A DNA stretch of 64,000 nt from NCBI GenBank assembly GCA_037893245.1, contig JBAIAA010000648.1, positions 1 through 64,000 on the forward strand, written 5' to 3'. Each line of letters begins with the position of its first letter. Position 1 is the stretch's first letter. Source of the DNA: Crossaster papposus. Lineage: Eukaryota; Echinodermata; Asteroidea; Velatida; Solasteridae. The notes below the pieces were generated by a model. The model searched no databases and was not told the DNA's origin. It worked only from the letters and a program-made list of their open reading frames with translations. The position numbers were made by a program, and so were the translations under genes. This document shows, piece after piece, positions 50,220 through 62,861 of this stretch.

Positions 50220-50291
50220 TAGCAGAGCGAGGTTTCGATCCTCGGACCTCTGGGTTATGGGCCCAGCACGCTTCAACTGCGCCACTATGCC
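50220..50291 (-). tRNA. iMet-like unit 1, first of two 174-bp single-tRNA repeats
   Basis: Unit 1 with a unit-3-type left flank, followed only by an A linker and another unit 1. Confidence 0.72.
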
Positions 50292-50393
50292 TCATGTAAA
50301 TTTAGAAAATGCAAACAAAATTAAAGCAGACATTCTAAAAATATTCTACAATATTTATTAAATGTGAATAGCAGTGAAGCAAAAATACCTCTT

Positions 50394-50465
50394 TAGCAGA
50401 GCGAGGTTTCGATCCTCGGACCTCTGGGTTATGGGCCCAGCACGCTTCAACTGCGCCACTATGCC
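50394..50465 (-). tRNA. iMet-like unit 1, second of two 174-bp single-tRNA repeats
   Basis: Same body and flank as the previous copy, 174 nt further right; then a unit 4/unit 3 fusion. Confidence 0.72.
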
Positions 50466-50791
50466 TCATGTAAATTTAGAAAATGCAAACAAAATTAAAG
50501 CAGACATTCTAAAAATATTCTACAATATTTATTAAATGTGAATAGCAGTGAAGCAAAAATACCTAGTTAGCAAAGCGAGGTTTTGGTCCTCGGACCTCTG
50601 GGCTATGGGCCCATCACGCTCCCACGGCACCACTCTGCGTAACTATTTGTAATGAAAATGAAATCACTTTCAAGAAAATAATTATCCTGAGCAGACCGAG
50701 GTTGTGGTCAACCAAACTCTCGGGTACTGACCAAGAAAGTGTCTACTTTGTCACTCCGAGTCGAGTACCTCATGTCATACCAAAAACTTGT

Positions 50792-50863
50792 TAGCAGAGC
50801 GAGGTTTCGATCCTCGGACCTCTGGGTTATGGGCCCAGCACGCTTCAACTGCGCCACTATGCC
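50792..50863 (-). tRNA. iMet-like unit 1, consensus
   Basis: Followed by the aaaccaaatt linker variant and a B half. Confidence 0.72.
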
Positions 50864-51592
50864 TCATGTAAATTTAGAAAATGCAAACCAAATTAAAGCA
50901 GACATTCTAAAAACATTCTACAATATTTATTAAATGTGAATAGCAGTGAAGCAAAAATACCTAGTTAGCAAAGCGAGGTTTTGGTCCTCGGACCTCTGGG
51001 CTATAGGCCCATCAAGCTCCCGCTGCACTACTCTGCGTAACTATTTTTAATGAAAATGAAATCCCTATCAAATACAAAATTATCCTGAGCAGACCGAGGT
51101 TGTGATCATCCGAACTCTCGGTTACTGACCAAGAAAGGGTCTACTTTGTCACTCTGAGTCGAGTACTTCAAGTCATACCAAAAACTTATTAGCAGCAGAA
51201 CGAGGTTTTGATCCTCGGCACTCTGGGTTATAGGCCCAGCAAGCTTCCACTGCGCCACCATGCCTCATGTAAATTTAGAAAAACAACAAACAAAATAAAA
51301 GCAGACATTCTAAAAACATTCTAAAATAATTATTAAATTTGAATAACAGTGAAGCAAAAATACCTCTTTAGCAGAGCGAGGTTTCGGTCCTCGGGCCTCT
51401 GGGTTATGGGCCCATCACGCTCCCACGGCACCACTCTGCGTAACTATTTGTAATGAAAATGAAATCACTTTCAAGAAAATAATTATCCTGAGCAGACCGA
51501 GGTTGTGGTCAACCAAACTCTCGGGTACTGACCAAGAAAGTGTCTACTTTGTCACTCCGAGTCGAGTACCTCATGTCATACCAAAAACTTGT

Positions 51593-51664
51593 CAGCAGAG
51601 CGAGGTTTCGATCCTCGGACCTCTGCGTTATGGGCCCAGCACGCTTCAACTGCGCCACTATGCC
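51593..51664 (-). tRNA. iMet-like unit 1 with G73 and broken anticodon stem
   Basis: G73, plus CGCAG for CCCAG in the anticodon stem (G-G clash in the initiator G:C triplet). Probably a dead copy. Confidence 0.62.
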
Positions 51665-52393
51665 TCATGTAAATTTAGAAAATGCAAACAAAATTAAAGC
51701 AGACATTCTAAAAACATTCTACAATATTTTTTAAATGTGATTAGCAGTGAAGCAAAAATACCTAGTTAGCAAAGCGAGGTTTTGGTCCTCGGACCTCTGG
51801 GCTATGGGCCCATCACGCTCCCGCTGCACTACTCTGCGTAACTATTTTTAATGAAAATGAAATCCCTATCAAATACAAAATTATCCTGAGCAGACCGAGG
51901 TTGTGATCATCCGAACTCTCGGTTACTGACCAAGAAAGGGTCTACTTTGTCACTCTGAGTCGAGTACTTCAAGTCATACCAAAAACTTATTAGCAGCAGA
52001 ACAAGGTTTTGATCCTCGGCACTCTGGGTTATAGGCCCAGCAAGCTTCCACTGCGCCACTATGCCTCATGTAAATTTAGAAAAACAACAAACAAAATAAA
52101 AGCAGACATTCTAAAAACATTCTAAAATAATTATTAAATTTGAATAACAGTGAAGCAAAAATACCTCTTTAGCAGAGCGAGGTTTCGGTCCTTGGGCCTC
52201 TGGGTTATGGGCCCATCATGCTCCCACGGCACCACTCTGCGTAACTATTTGTAATGAAAATGAAATCACTTTCAAGAAAATAATTATCCTGAGCAGACCG
52301 AGGTTGTGGTCAACCAAACTCTCGGGTACTGACCAAGAAAGTGTCTACTTTGTCACTCCGAGTCGAGTACCTCATGTCATACCAAAAACTTGT

Positions 52394-52465
52394 TAGCAGA
52401 GCGAGGTTTCGATCCTCGGACCTCTGGGTTATGGGCCCAGCACGCTTCAACTGCGCCACTATGCC
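52394..52465 (-). tRNA. iMet-like unit 1, consensus
   Basis: Followed by a unit 4 whose D-loop reads gggtctt on the sense strand where most have gggagct or gggagcg. Confidence 0.72.
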
Positions 52466-53194
52466 TCATGTAAATTTAGAAAATGCAAACCAAATTAAAG
52501 CAGACATTCTAAAAACATTCTACAATATTTATTAAATGTGAATAGCAGTGAAGCAAAAATACCTAGTTAGCAAAGCGAGGTTTTGGTCCTCGGACCTCTG
52601 GGCTATAGGCCCATCAAGACCCCGCTGCACTACTCTGCGTAACTATTTTTAATGAAAATGAAATCCCTATCAAATACAAAATTATCCTGAGCAGACCGAG
52701 GTTGTGATCATCCGAACTCTCGGTTACTGACCAAGAAAGGGTCTACTTTGTCACTCTGAGTCGAGTACTTCAAGTCATACCAAAAACTTATTAGCAGCAG
52801 AACGAGGTTTTGATCCTCGGCACTCTGGGTTATAGGCCCAGCAAGCTTCCACTGCGCCACCATGCCTCATGTAAATTTAGAAAAACAACAAACAAAATAA
52901 AAGCAGACATTCTAAAAACATTCTAAAATAATTATTAAATTTGAATAACAGTGAAGCAAAAATACCTCTTTAGCAGAGCGACGTTTCGGTCCTCGGGCCT
53001 CTGGGTTATGGGCCCATCACGCTCCCACGGCACCACTCTGCGTAACTATTTGTAATGAAAATGAAATCACTTTCAAGAAAATAATTATCCTGAGCAGACC
53101 GAGGTTGTGGTCAACCAAACTCTCGGGTACTGACCAAGAAAGTGTCTACTTTGTCACTCCGAGTCGAGTACCTCATGTCATACCAAAAACTTGT

Positions 53195-53266
53195 CAGCAG
53201 AGCGAGGTTTCGATCCTCGGACCTCTGCGTTATGGGCCCAGCACGCTTCAACTGCGCCACTATGCC
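53195..53266 (-). tRNA. iMet-like unit 1 with G73 and broken anticodon stem
   Basis: Same two changes as the copy at 51,593, exactly 1,602 nt away. Confidence 0.62.
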
Positions 53267-53994
53267 TCATGTAAATTTAGAAAATGCAAACAAAATTAAA
53301 GCAGACATTCTAAAAACATTCTACAATATTTTTTAAATGTGATTAGCAGTGAAGCAAAAATACCTAGTTAGCAAAGCGAGGTTTTGGTCCTCGGACCTCT
53401 GGGCTATGGGCCCATCACGCTCCCGCTGCACTACTCTGCGTAACTATTTTTAATGAAAATGAAATCCCTATCAAATACAAAATTATCCTGAGCAGACCGA
53501 GGTTGTGATCATCCGAACTCTCGGTTACTGACCAAGAAAGGGTCTACTTTGTCACTCTGAGTCGAGTACTTCAAGTCATACCAAAAACTTATTAGCAGCA
53601 GAACAAGGTTTTGATCCTCGGCACTCTGGGTTATAGGCCCAGCAAGCTTCCACTGCGCCACTATGCCTCATGTAAATTTAGAAAAACAACAAACAAAATA
53701 AAGCAGACATTCTAAAAACATTCTAAAATAATTATTAAATTTGAATAACAGTGAAGCAAAAATACCTCTTTAGCAGAGCGAGGTTTCGGTCCTCGGGCCT
53801 CTGGGTTATGGGCCCATCACGCTCCCACGGCACCACTCTGCGTAACTATTTGTAATGAAAATGAAATCACTTTCAAGAAAATAATTATCCTGAGCAGACC
53901 GAGGTTGTGGTCAACCAAACTCTCGGGTACTGACCAAGAAAGTGTCTACTTTGTCACTCCGAGTCGAGTACCTCATGTCATACCAAAACCTTGT

Positions 53995-54066
53995 TAGCAG
54001 AGCGAGGTTTCGATCCTCGGACCTCTGGGTTATGGGCCCAGCACGCTTCAACTGCGCCACTATGCC
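53995..54066 (-). tRNA. iMet-like unit 1 with shortened terminator
   Basis: Consensus body but the downstream run is T4 (ccaaaacc on +). Confidence 0.7.
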
Positions 54067-54176
54067 TCATGTAAATTTAGAAAATGCAAACAAAATTAAA
54101 GCAGACATTCTAAAAACATTCTACAATATTTATTAAATGTGAATAGCAGTGAAGCAAAAATACCTAGTTAGCAAAG

Positions 54177-54871
54177 CGAGGTTTTGGACCTCGGACCTCT
54201 GGGCTATGGGACCATCACGCTCCCGCTGCACTACTCTGCGTAACTATTTTTAATGAAAATGAAATCCCTATCAAATACAAAATTATCCTGAGCAGACCGA
54301 GGTTGTGATCATCCGAACTCTCGGTTACTGACCAAGAAAGGGTCTACTTTGTCACTCTGAGTCGAGTACTTCAAGTCATACCAAAAACTTATTAGCAGCA
54401 GAACGAGGTTTTGATACTCGGCACTCTGGGTTATAGGCCCAGCAAGCTTCCACTGCGCCACCATGCCTCATGTAAATTTAGAAAAACAACAAACAAAATA
54501 AAAGCAGACATTCTAAAAACATTCTAAAATAATTATTAAATTTGAATAACAGTGAAGCAAAAATACCTCTTTAGCAGAGCGAGGTTTCGGTCCTCGGGCC
54601 TCTGGGTTATGGGCCCATCACGCTCCCACGGCACCACTCTGCGTAACTATTTGTAATGAAAATGGAATCACTTTCAAGAAAATAATTATCCTGAGCAGAC
54701 CGAGGTTGTGGTCAACCAAACTCTCGGGTACTGACCAAGAAAGTGTCTACTTTGTCACTCCGAGTCGAGTACCTCATGTCATACCAAAAACTTGTTAGCA
54801 GAGCGAGGTTTCGATCCTCGGACCTCTGGGTTATGGGCCCAGCACGCTTCAATTGCGCCACTATGCCACAT
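54177..54871 (-). repeat. Block repeated ~10.5 kb away, copy 2
   Basis: Matches 43,651-44,345 in all five rare variants; differs by caattgcg and aataattatta. The following sequence differs (A half here, B half there). Confidence 0.75.
54796..54867 (-). tRNA. iMet-like unit 1 with one D-loop change
   Basis: The first D-loop bases read AATTGAA instead of AGTTGAA; an A half follows. Confidence 0.7.
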
Positions 54872-55193
54872 GTAAATTTAGAAAATGCAAACAAAATTAA
54901 AGCAGACATTCTAAAAACATTCTACAATATTTATTAAATGTGAATAGCAGTGAAGCAAAAATACCTAGTTAGCAAAGCGAGGTTTTGGTCCTCGGACCTC
55001 TGGGCTATGGGCCCATCACGCTCCCACGGCACCACTCTGCGTAACTATTTGTAATGAAAATGAAATCACTTTCAAGAAAATAATTATCCTGAGCAGACCG
55101 AGGTTGTGGTCAACCAAACTCTCGGGTACTGACCAAGAAAGTGTCTACTTTGTCACTCCGAGTCGAGTACCTCATGTCATACCAAAAACTTGT

Positions 55194-55265
55194 TAGCAGA
55201 GCGAGGTTTCGATCCTCGGACCTCTGGGTTATGGGCCCAGCACGCTTCAACTGCGCCACTATGCC
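55194..55265 (-). tRNA. iMet-like unit 1, consensus
   Basis: Followed by a B half whose unit 4 has a T-stem change (aagctagg). Confidence 0.72.
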
Positions 55266-55994
55266 TCATGTAAATTTAGAAAATGCAAACAAAATTAAAG
55301 CAGACATTCTAAAAACATTCTACAATATTTATTAAATGTGAATAGCAGTGAAGCAAAAATACCTAGTTAGCAAAGCTAGGTTTTGGTCCTCGGACCTCTG
55401 GGCTATAGGCCCATCACGCTCCCGCTGCACTACTCTGCGTAACTATTTTTAATGAAAATGAAATCCCTATCAAATACAAAATTATCCTGAGCAGACCGAG
55501 GTTGTGATCATCCGAACTCTCGGTTACTGACCAAGAAAGGGTCTACTTTGTCACTCTGAGTCGAGTACTTCAAGTCATACCAAAAACTTATTAGCAGCAG
55601 AACGAGGTTTTGATCCTCGGCACTCTGGGTTATAGGCCCAGCAAGCTTCCACTGCGCCACCATGCCTCATGTAAATTTAGAAAAACAACAAACAAAATAA
55701 AAGCAGACATTCTAAAAACATTCTAAAATAATTATTAAATTTGAATAACAGTGAAGCAAAAATACCTCTTTAGCAGAGCGAGGTTTCGGTCCTCGGGCCT
55801 CTGGGTTATGGGCCCATCACGCTCCCACGGCACCACTCTGCGTAACTATTTGTAATGAAAATGAAATCACTTTCAAGAAAATAATTATCCTGAGCAGACC
55901 GAGGTTGTGGTCAACCAAACTCTCGGGTACTGACCAAGAAAGTGTCTACTTTGTCACTCCGAGTCGAGTACCTCATGTCATACCAAAAACTTGT

Positions 55995-56066
55995 CAGCAG
56001 AGCGAGGTTTCGATCCTCGGACCTCTGGGTTATGGGCCCAGCACGCTTCAACTGCGCCACTATGCC
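55995..56066 (-). tRNA. iMet-like unit 1 with G73
   Basis: G73, intact anticodon stem; first of three A halves in a row. Confidence 0.68.
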
Positions 56067-56392
56067 TCATGTAAATTTAGAAAATGCAAACAAAATTAAA
56101 GCAGACATTCTAAAAACATTCTACAATATTTTTTAAATGTGAATAGCAGTGAAGCAAAAATACCTAGTTAGCAAAGCGAGGTTTTGGTCCTCGGACCTCT
56201 GGGCTATGGGCCCATCACGCTCCCACGGCACCACTCTGCGTAACTATTTGTAATGAAAATGGAATCACTTTCAAGAAAATAATTATCCTGAGCAGACCGA
56301 GGTTGTGGTCAACCAAACTCTCGGGTACTGACCAAGAAAGTGTCTACTTTGTCACTCCGAGTCGAGTACCTCATGTCATACCAAAAACTTGT

Positions 56393-56464
56393 TAGCAGAG
56401 CGAGGTTTCGATCCTCGGACCTCTGGGTTATGGGCCCAGCACGCTTCAACTGCGCCACTATGCC
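56393..56464 (-). tRNA. iMet-like unit 1, middle of three consecutive A halves
   Basis: Consensus body with the catgtggcata 5' flank. Confidence 0.72.
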
Positions 56465-56790
56465 ACATGTAAATTTAGAAAATGCAAACAAAATTAAAGC
56501 AGACATTCTAAAAACATTCTACAATATTTATTAAATGTGAATAGCAGTGAAGCAAAAATACCTAGTTAGCAAAGCGAGGTTTTGGTCCTCGGACCTCTGG
56601 GCTATGGGCCCATCACGCTCCCACGGCACCACTCTGCGTAACTATTTGTAATGAAAATGAAATCACTTTCAAGAAAATAATTATCCTGAGCAGACCGAGG
56701 TTGTGGTCAACCAAACTCTCGGGTACTGACCAAGAAAGTGTCTACTTTGTCACTCCGAGTCGAGTACCTCATGTCATACCAAAAACTTGT

Positions 56791-56862
56791 TAGCAGAGCG
56801 AGGTTTCGATCCTCGGACCTCTGGGTTATGGGCCCAGCACGCTTCAACTGCGCCACTATGCC
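56791..56862 (-). tRNA. iMet-like unit 1, last of three consecutive A halves
   Basis: Consensus; a B half follows. Confidence 0.72.
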
Positions 56863-57591
56863 TCATGTAAATTTAGAAAATGCAAACAAAATTAAAGCAG
56901 ACATTCTAAAAACATTCTACAATATTTATTAAATGTGAATAGCAGTGAAGCAAAAATACCTAGTTAGCAAAGCGAGGTTTTGGTCCTCGGACCTCTGGGC
57001 TATAGGCCCATCACGCTCCCGCTGCACTACTCTGCGTAACTATTTTTAATGAAAATGAAATCCCTATCAAATACAAAATTATCCTGAGCAGACCGAGGTT
57101 GTGATCATCCGAACTCTCGGTTACTGACCAAGAAAGGGTCTACTTTGTCACTCTGAGTCGAGTACTTCAAGTCATACCAAAAACTTATTAGCAGCAGAAC
57201 GAGGTTTTGATCCTCGGCACTCTGGGTTATAGGCCCAGCAAGCTTCCACTGCGCCACCATGCCTCATGTAAATTTAGAAAAACAACAAACAAAATAAAAG
57301 CAGACATTCTAAAAACATTCTAAAATAATTATTAAATTTGAATAACAGTGAAGCAAAAATACCTCTTTAGCAGAGCGAGGTTTCGGTCCTCGGGCCTCTG
57401 GGTTATGGGCCCATCACGCTCCCACGGCACCACTCTGCGTAACTATTTGTAATGAAAATGAAATCACTTTCAAGAAAATAATTATCCTGAGCAGACCGAG
57501 GTTGTGGTCAACCAAACTCTCGGGTACTGACCAAGAAAGTGTCTACTTTGTCACTCCGAGTCGAGTACCTCATGTCATACCAAAAACTTGT

Positions 57592-57663
57592 CAGCAGAGC
57601 GAGGTTTCGATCCTCGGACCTCTGGGTTATGGGCCCAGCACGCTTCAACTGCGCCACTATGCC
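57592..57663 (-). tRNA. iMet-like unit 1 with G73
   Basis: G73 with intact anticodon stem; the B half to the right carries the acaagg unit-5 variant. Confidence 0.68.
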
Positions 57664-58392
57664 TCATGTAAATTTAGAAAATGCAAACAAAATTAAAGCA
57701 GACATTCTAAAAACATTCTACAATATTTTTTAAATGTGAATAGCAGTGAAGCAAAAATACCTAGTTAGCAAAGCGAGGTTTTGGTCCTCGGACCTCTGGG
57801 CTATGGGCCCATCACGCTCCCGCTGCACTACTCTGCGTAACTATTTTTAATGAAAATGAAATCCCTATCAAATACAAAATTATCCTGAGCAGACCGAGGT
57901 TGTGATCATCCGAACTCTCGGTTACTGACCAAGAAAGGGTCTACTTTGTCACTCTGAGTCGAGTACTTCAAGTCATACCAAAAACTTATTAGCAGCAGAA
58001 CAAGGTTTTGATCCTCGGCACTCTGGGTTATAGGCCCAGCAAGCTTCCACTGCGCCACCATGCCTCATGTAAATTTAGAAAAACAACAAACAAAATAAAA
58101 GCAGACATTCTAAAAACATTCTAAAATAATTATTAAATTTGAATAACAGTGAAGCAAAAATACCTCTTTAGCAGAGCGAGGTTTCGGTCCTCGGGCCTCT
58201 GGGTTATGGGCCCATCACGCTCCCACGGCACCACTCTGCGTAACTATTTGTAATGAAAATGAAATCACTTTCAAGAAAATAATTATCCTGAGCAGACCGA
58301 GGTTGTGGTCAACCAAACTCTCGGGTACTGACCAAGAAAGTGTCTACTTTGTCACTCCGAGTCGAGTACCTCATGTCATACCAAAAACTTGT

Positions 58393-58464
58393 TAGCAGAG
58401 CGAGGTTTCGATCCTCGGACCTCTGGGTTATGGGCCCAGCACGCTTCAACTGCGCCACTATGCC
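58393..58464 (-). tRNA. iMet-like unit 1, consensus
   Basis: An A half follows directly. Confidence 0.72.
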
Positions 58465-58790
58465 TCATGTAAATTTAGAAAATGCAAACAAAATTAAAGC
58501 AGACATTCTAAAAATATTCTACAATATTTATTAAATGTGAATAGCAGTGAAGCAAAAATACCTAGTTAGCAAAGCGAGGTTTTGGTCCTCGGACCTCTGG
58601 GCTATGGGCCCATCACGCTCCCACGGCACCACTCTGCGTAACTATTTGTAATGAAAATGAAATCACTTTCAAGAAAATAATTATCCTGAGCAGACCGAGG
58701 TTGTGGTCAACCAAACTCTCGGGTACTGACCAAGAAAGTGTCTACTTTGTCACTCCGAGTCGAGTACCTCATGTCATACCAAAAACTTGT

Positions 58791-58862
58791 TAGCAGAGCG
58801 AGGTTTCGATCCTCGGACCTCTGGGTTATGGGCCCAGCACGCTTCAACTGCGCCACTATGCC
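58791..58862 (-). tRNA. iMet-like unit 1, consensus
   Basis: The linker carries the rare aaagcaaacatt variant shared with the copy at 61,188. Confidence 0.72.
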
Positions 58863-59591
58863 TCATGTAAATTTAGAAAATGCAAACAAAATTAAAGCAA
58901 ACATTCTAAAAATATTCTACAATATTTATTAAATGTGAATAGCAGTGAAGCAAAAATACCTAGTTAGCAAAGCGAGGTTTTGGTCCTCGGACCTCTGGGC
59001 TATGGGCCCATCACGCTCCCGCTGCACTACTCTGCGTAACTAATTTTAATGAAAATGAAATCCCTATCAAATACAAAATTATCCTGAGCAGACCGAGGTT
59101 GTGATCATCCGAACTCTCGGTTACTGACCAAGAAAGGGTCTACTTTGTCACTCTGAGTCGAGTACTTCAAGTCATACCAAAAACTTATTAGCAGCAGAAC
59201 GAGGTTTTGATCCTCGGCACTCTGGGTTATAGGCCCAGCAAGCTTCCACTGCGCCACCATGCCTCATGTAAATTTAGAAAAACAACAAACAAAATAAAAG
59301 CAGACATTCTAAAAACATTCTAAAATAATTATTAAATTTGAATAACAGTGAAGCAAAAATACCTCTTTAGCAGAGCGAGGTTTCGGTCCTCGGGCCTCTG
59401 GGTTATGGGCCCATCACGCTCCCACGGCACCACTCTGCGTAACTATTTGTAATGAAAATGAAATCACTTTCAAGAAAATAATTATCCTGAGCAGACCGAG
59501 GTTGTGGTCAACCAAACTCTCGGGTACTGACCAAGAAAGTGTCTACTTTGACACTCCGAGTCGAGTACCTCATGTCATACCAAAAACTTGT

Positions 59592-59663
59592 TAGCAGAGC
59601 GAGGTTTCGATCCTCGGACCTCTGGGTTATGGGCCCAGCACGCTTCAACTGCGCCACTATGCC
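59592..59663 (-). tRNA. iMet-like unit 1, consensus
   Basis: The neighbouring unit 2 has a unique change (ttgacactccg on +). Confidence 0.72.
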
Positions 59664-59989
59664 TCATGTAAATTTAGAAAATGCAAACAAAATTAAAGCA
59701 GACATTCTAAAAATATTCTACAATATTTATTAAATGTGAATAGCAGTGAAGCAAAAATACCTAGTTAGCAAAGCGAGGTTTTGGTCCTCGGACCTCTGGG
59801 CTATGGGCCCATCACGCTCCCACGGCACCACTCTGCGTAACTATTTGTAATGAAAATGAAATCACTTTCAAGAAAATAATTATCCTGAGCAGACCGAGGT
59901 TGTGGTCAACCAAACTCTCGGGTACTGACCAAGAAAGTGTCTACTTTGTCACTCCGAGTCGAGTACCTCATGTCATACCAAAAACTTGT

Positions 59990-60061
59990 TAGCAGAGCGA
60001 GGTTTCGATCCTCGGACCTCTGGGTTATGGGCCCAGCACGCTTCAACTGCGCCACTATGCC
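59990..60061 (-). tRNA. iMet-like unit 1, consensus
   Basis: A B half follows. Confidence 0.72.
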
Positions 60062-60790
60062 TCATGTAAATTTAGAAAATGCAAACAAAATTAAAGCAGA
60101 CATTCTAAAAACATTCTACAATATTTATTAAATGTGAATAGCAGTGAAGCAAAAATACCTAGTTAGCAAAGCGAGGTTTTGGTCCTCGGACCTCTGGGCT
60201 ATGGGCCCATCACGCTCCCGCTGCACTACTCTGCGTAACTATTTTTAATGAAAATGAAATCCCTATCAAATACAAAATTATCCTGAGCAGACCGAGGTTG
60301 TGATCATCCGAACTCTCGGTTACTGACCAAGAAAGGGTCTACTTTGTCACTCTGATTCGAGTACTTCAAGTCATACCAAAAACTTATTAGCAGCAGAACG
60401 AGGTTTTGATCCTCGGCACTCTGGGTTATAGGCCCAGCAAGCTTCCACTGCGCCACCATGCCTCATGTAAATTTAGAAAAACAACAAACAAAATAAAAGC
60501 AGACATTCTAAAAACATTCTAAAATAATTATTAAATTTGAATAACAGTGAAGCAAAAATACCTCTTTAGCAGAGCGAGGTTTCGGTCCTCGGGCCTCTGG
60601 GTTATGGGCCCATCATGCTCCCACGGCACCACTCTGCGTAACTATTTGTAATGAAAATGAAATCACTTTCAAGAAAATAATTATCCTGAGCAGACCGAGG
60701 TTGTGGTCAACCAAACTCTCGGGTACTGACCAAGAAAGTGTCTACTTTGTCACTCCGAGTCGAGTACCTCATGTCATACCAAAAACTTGT

Positions 60791-60862
60791 TAGCAGAGCG
60801 AGGTTTCGATCCTCGGACCTCTGGGTTATAGGCCTAGCACGCTTCAACTGCGCCACTATGCC
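60791..60862 (-). tRNA. iMet-like unit 1 with anticodon changed to TAT
   Basis: The loop is CCTATAA and the stem CTAGG instead of CTGGG, so an A-half unit has the unit-5 anticodon. The mirrored left-arm unit near 14,090 reads gctaggcctataaccc, confirming the variant is real. Confidence 0.65.
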
Positions 60863-61187
60863 TCATGTAAATTTAGAAAATGCAAACAAAATTAAAGCAG
60901 ACATTCTAAAAATATTCTACAATATTTATTAAATGTGAATAGCAGTGAAGCAAAAATACCTAGTTAGCAAAGCGAGGTTTTGGTCCTCGGACCTCTGGGC
61001 TATGGGCCCATCACGCTCCCACGGCACCACTCTGCGTAACTATTTGTAATGAAATTAAATCACTTTCAAGAAAATAATTATCCTGAGCAGACCGAGGTTG
61101 TGGTCAACCAAACTCTCGGGTACTGACCAAGAAAGTGTCTACTTTGTCACTCCGAGTCGAGTACCTCATGTCATACCAAAAACTTGT

Positions 61188-61259
61188 TAGCAGAGCGAGG
61201 TTTCGATCCTCGGACCTCTGGGTTATGGGCCCAGCACGCTTCAACTGCGCCACTATGCC
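61188..61259 (-). tRNA. iMet-like unit 1, consensus
   Basis: The spacer to its left has the rare gaaattaaatcac variant. Confidence 0.72.
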
Positions 61260-61988
61260 TCATGTAAATTTAGAAAATGCAAACAAAATTAAAGCAAACA
61301 TTCTAAAAATATTCTACAATATTTATTAAATGTGAATAGCAGTGAAGCAAAAATACCTAGTTAGCAAAGCGAGGTTTTGGTCCTCGGACCTCTGGGCTAT
61401 AGGCCCATCAAGCTCCCGCTGCACTACTCTGCGTAACTATTTTTAATGAAAATGAAATCCCTATCAAATACAAAATTATCCTGAGCAGACCGAGGTTGTG
61501 ATCATCCGAACTCTCGGTTACTGACCAAGAAAGGGTCTACTTTGTCACTCTGAGTCGAGTACTTCAAGTCATACCAAAAACTTATTAGCAGCAGAACGAG
61601 GTTTTGATCCTCGGCACTCTGGGTTATAGGCCCAGCAAGCTTCCACTGCGCCACCATGCCTCATGTAAATTTAGAAAAACAACAAACAAAATAAAAGCAG
61701 ACATTCTAAAAACATTCTAAAATAATTATTAAATTTGAATAACAGTGAAGCAAAAATACCTCTTTAGCAGAGCAAGGTTTCGGTCCTCGGGCCTCTGGGT
61801 TATGGGCCCATCACGCTCCCACGGCACCACTCTGCGTAACTATTTGTAATGAAAATGAAATCACTTTCAAGAAAATAATTATCCTGAGCAGACCGAGGTT
61901 GTGGTCAACCAAACTCTCGGGTACTGACCAAGAAAGTGTCTACTTTGTCACTCCGAGTCGAGTACCTCATGTCATACCAAAAACTTGT

Positions 61989-62060
61989 CAGCAGAGCGAG
62001 GTTTCGATCCTCGGACCTCTGCGTTATGGGCCCAGCACGCTTCAACTGCGCCACTATGCC
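61989..62060 (-). tRNA. iMet-like unit 1 with G73 and broken anticodon stem
   Basis: Third carrier of the two changes seen at 51,593 and 53,195. Confidence 0.62.
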
Positions 62061-62789
62061 TCATGTAAATTTAGAAAATGCAAACAAAATTAAAGCAGAC
62101 ATTCTAAAAACATTCTACAATATTTTTTAAATGTGATTAGCAGTGAAGCAAAAATACCTAGTTAGCAAAGCGAGGTTTTGGTCCTCGGACCTCTGGGCTA
62201 TGGGCCCATCACGCTCCCGCTGCACTACTCTGCGTAACTATTTTTAATGAAAATGAAATCCCTATCAAATACAAAATTATCCTGAGCAGACCGAGGTTGT
62301 GATCATCCGAACTCTCGGTTACTGACCAAGAAAGGGTCTACTTTGTCACTCTGAGTCGAGTACTTCAAGTCATACCAAAAACTTATTAGCAGCAGAACAA
62401 GGTTTTGATCCTCGGCACTCTGGGTTATAGGCCCAGCAAGCTTCCACTGCGCCACTATGCCTCATGTAAATTTAGAAAAACAACAAACAAAATAAAAGCA
62501 GACATTCTAAAAACATTCTAAAATAATTATTAAATTTGAATAACAGTGAAGCAAAAATACCTCTTTAGCAGAGCGAGGTTTCGGTCCTCGGGCCTCTGGG
62601 TTATGGGCCCATCACGCTCCCACGGCACCACTCTGCGTAACTATTTGTAATGAAAATGAAATCACTTTCAAGAAAATAATTATCCTGAGCAGACCGAGGT
62701 TGTGGTCAACCAAACTCTCGGGTACTGACCAAGAAAGTGTCTACTTTGTCACTCCGAGTCGAGTACCTCATGTCATACCAAAAACTTGT

Positions 62790-62861
62790 TAGCAGAGCGA
62801 GGTTTCGATCCTCGGACCTCTGGGTTATGGGCCCAGCACGCTTCAACTGCGCCACTATGCC
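62790..62861 (-). tRNA. iMet-like unit 1, consensus
   Basis: Followed by the aaaccaaatt linker variant, as at 52,394. Confidence 0.72.

Larger units (their letters stand above)
50220..50567 (-). repeat. Two 174-bp single-tRNA units in tandem
   Basis: Two identical-looking unit 1 + A linker monomers in a row (A-to-A distance 1,149 = 801 + 348). The left arm has the same double insertion at about 24,690-24,970. Confidence 0.85.
51369..52970 (-). repeat. 1,602-bp block with a partner at +10,396
   Basis: Two HORs in the order G73/CGCAG variant then aaaccaaatt variant. The pair recurs at 61,765-63,366 with the same acaagg and ccactatgcc changes in unit 5. Confidence 0.7.
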
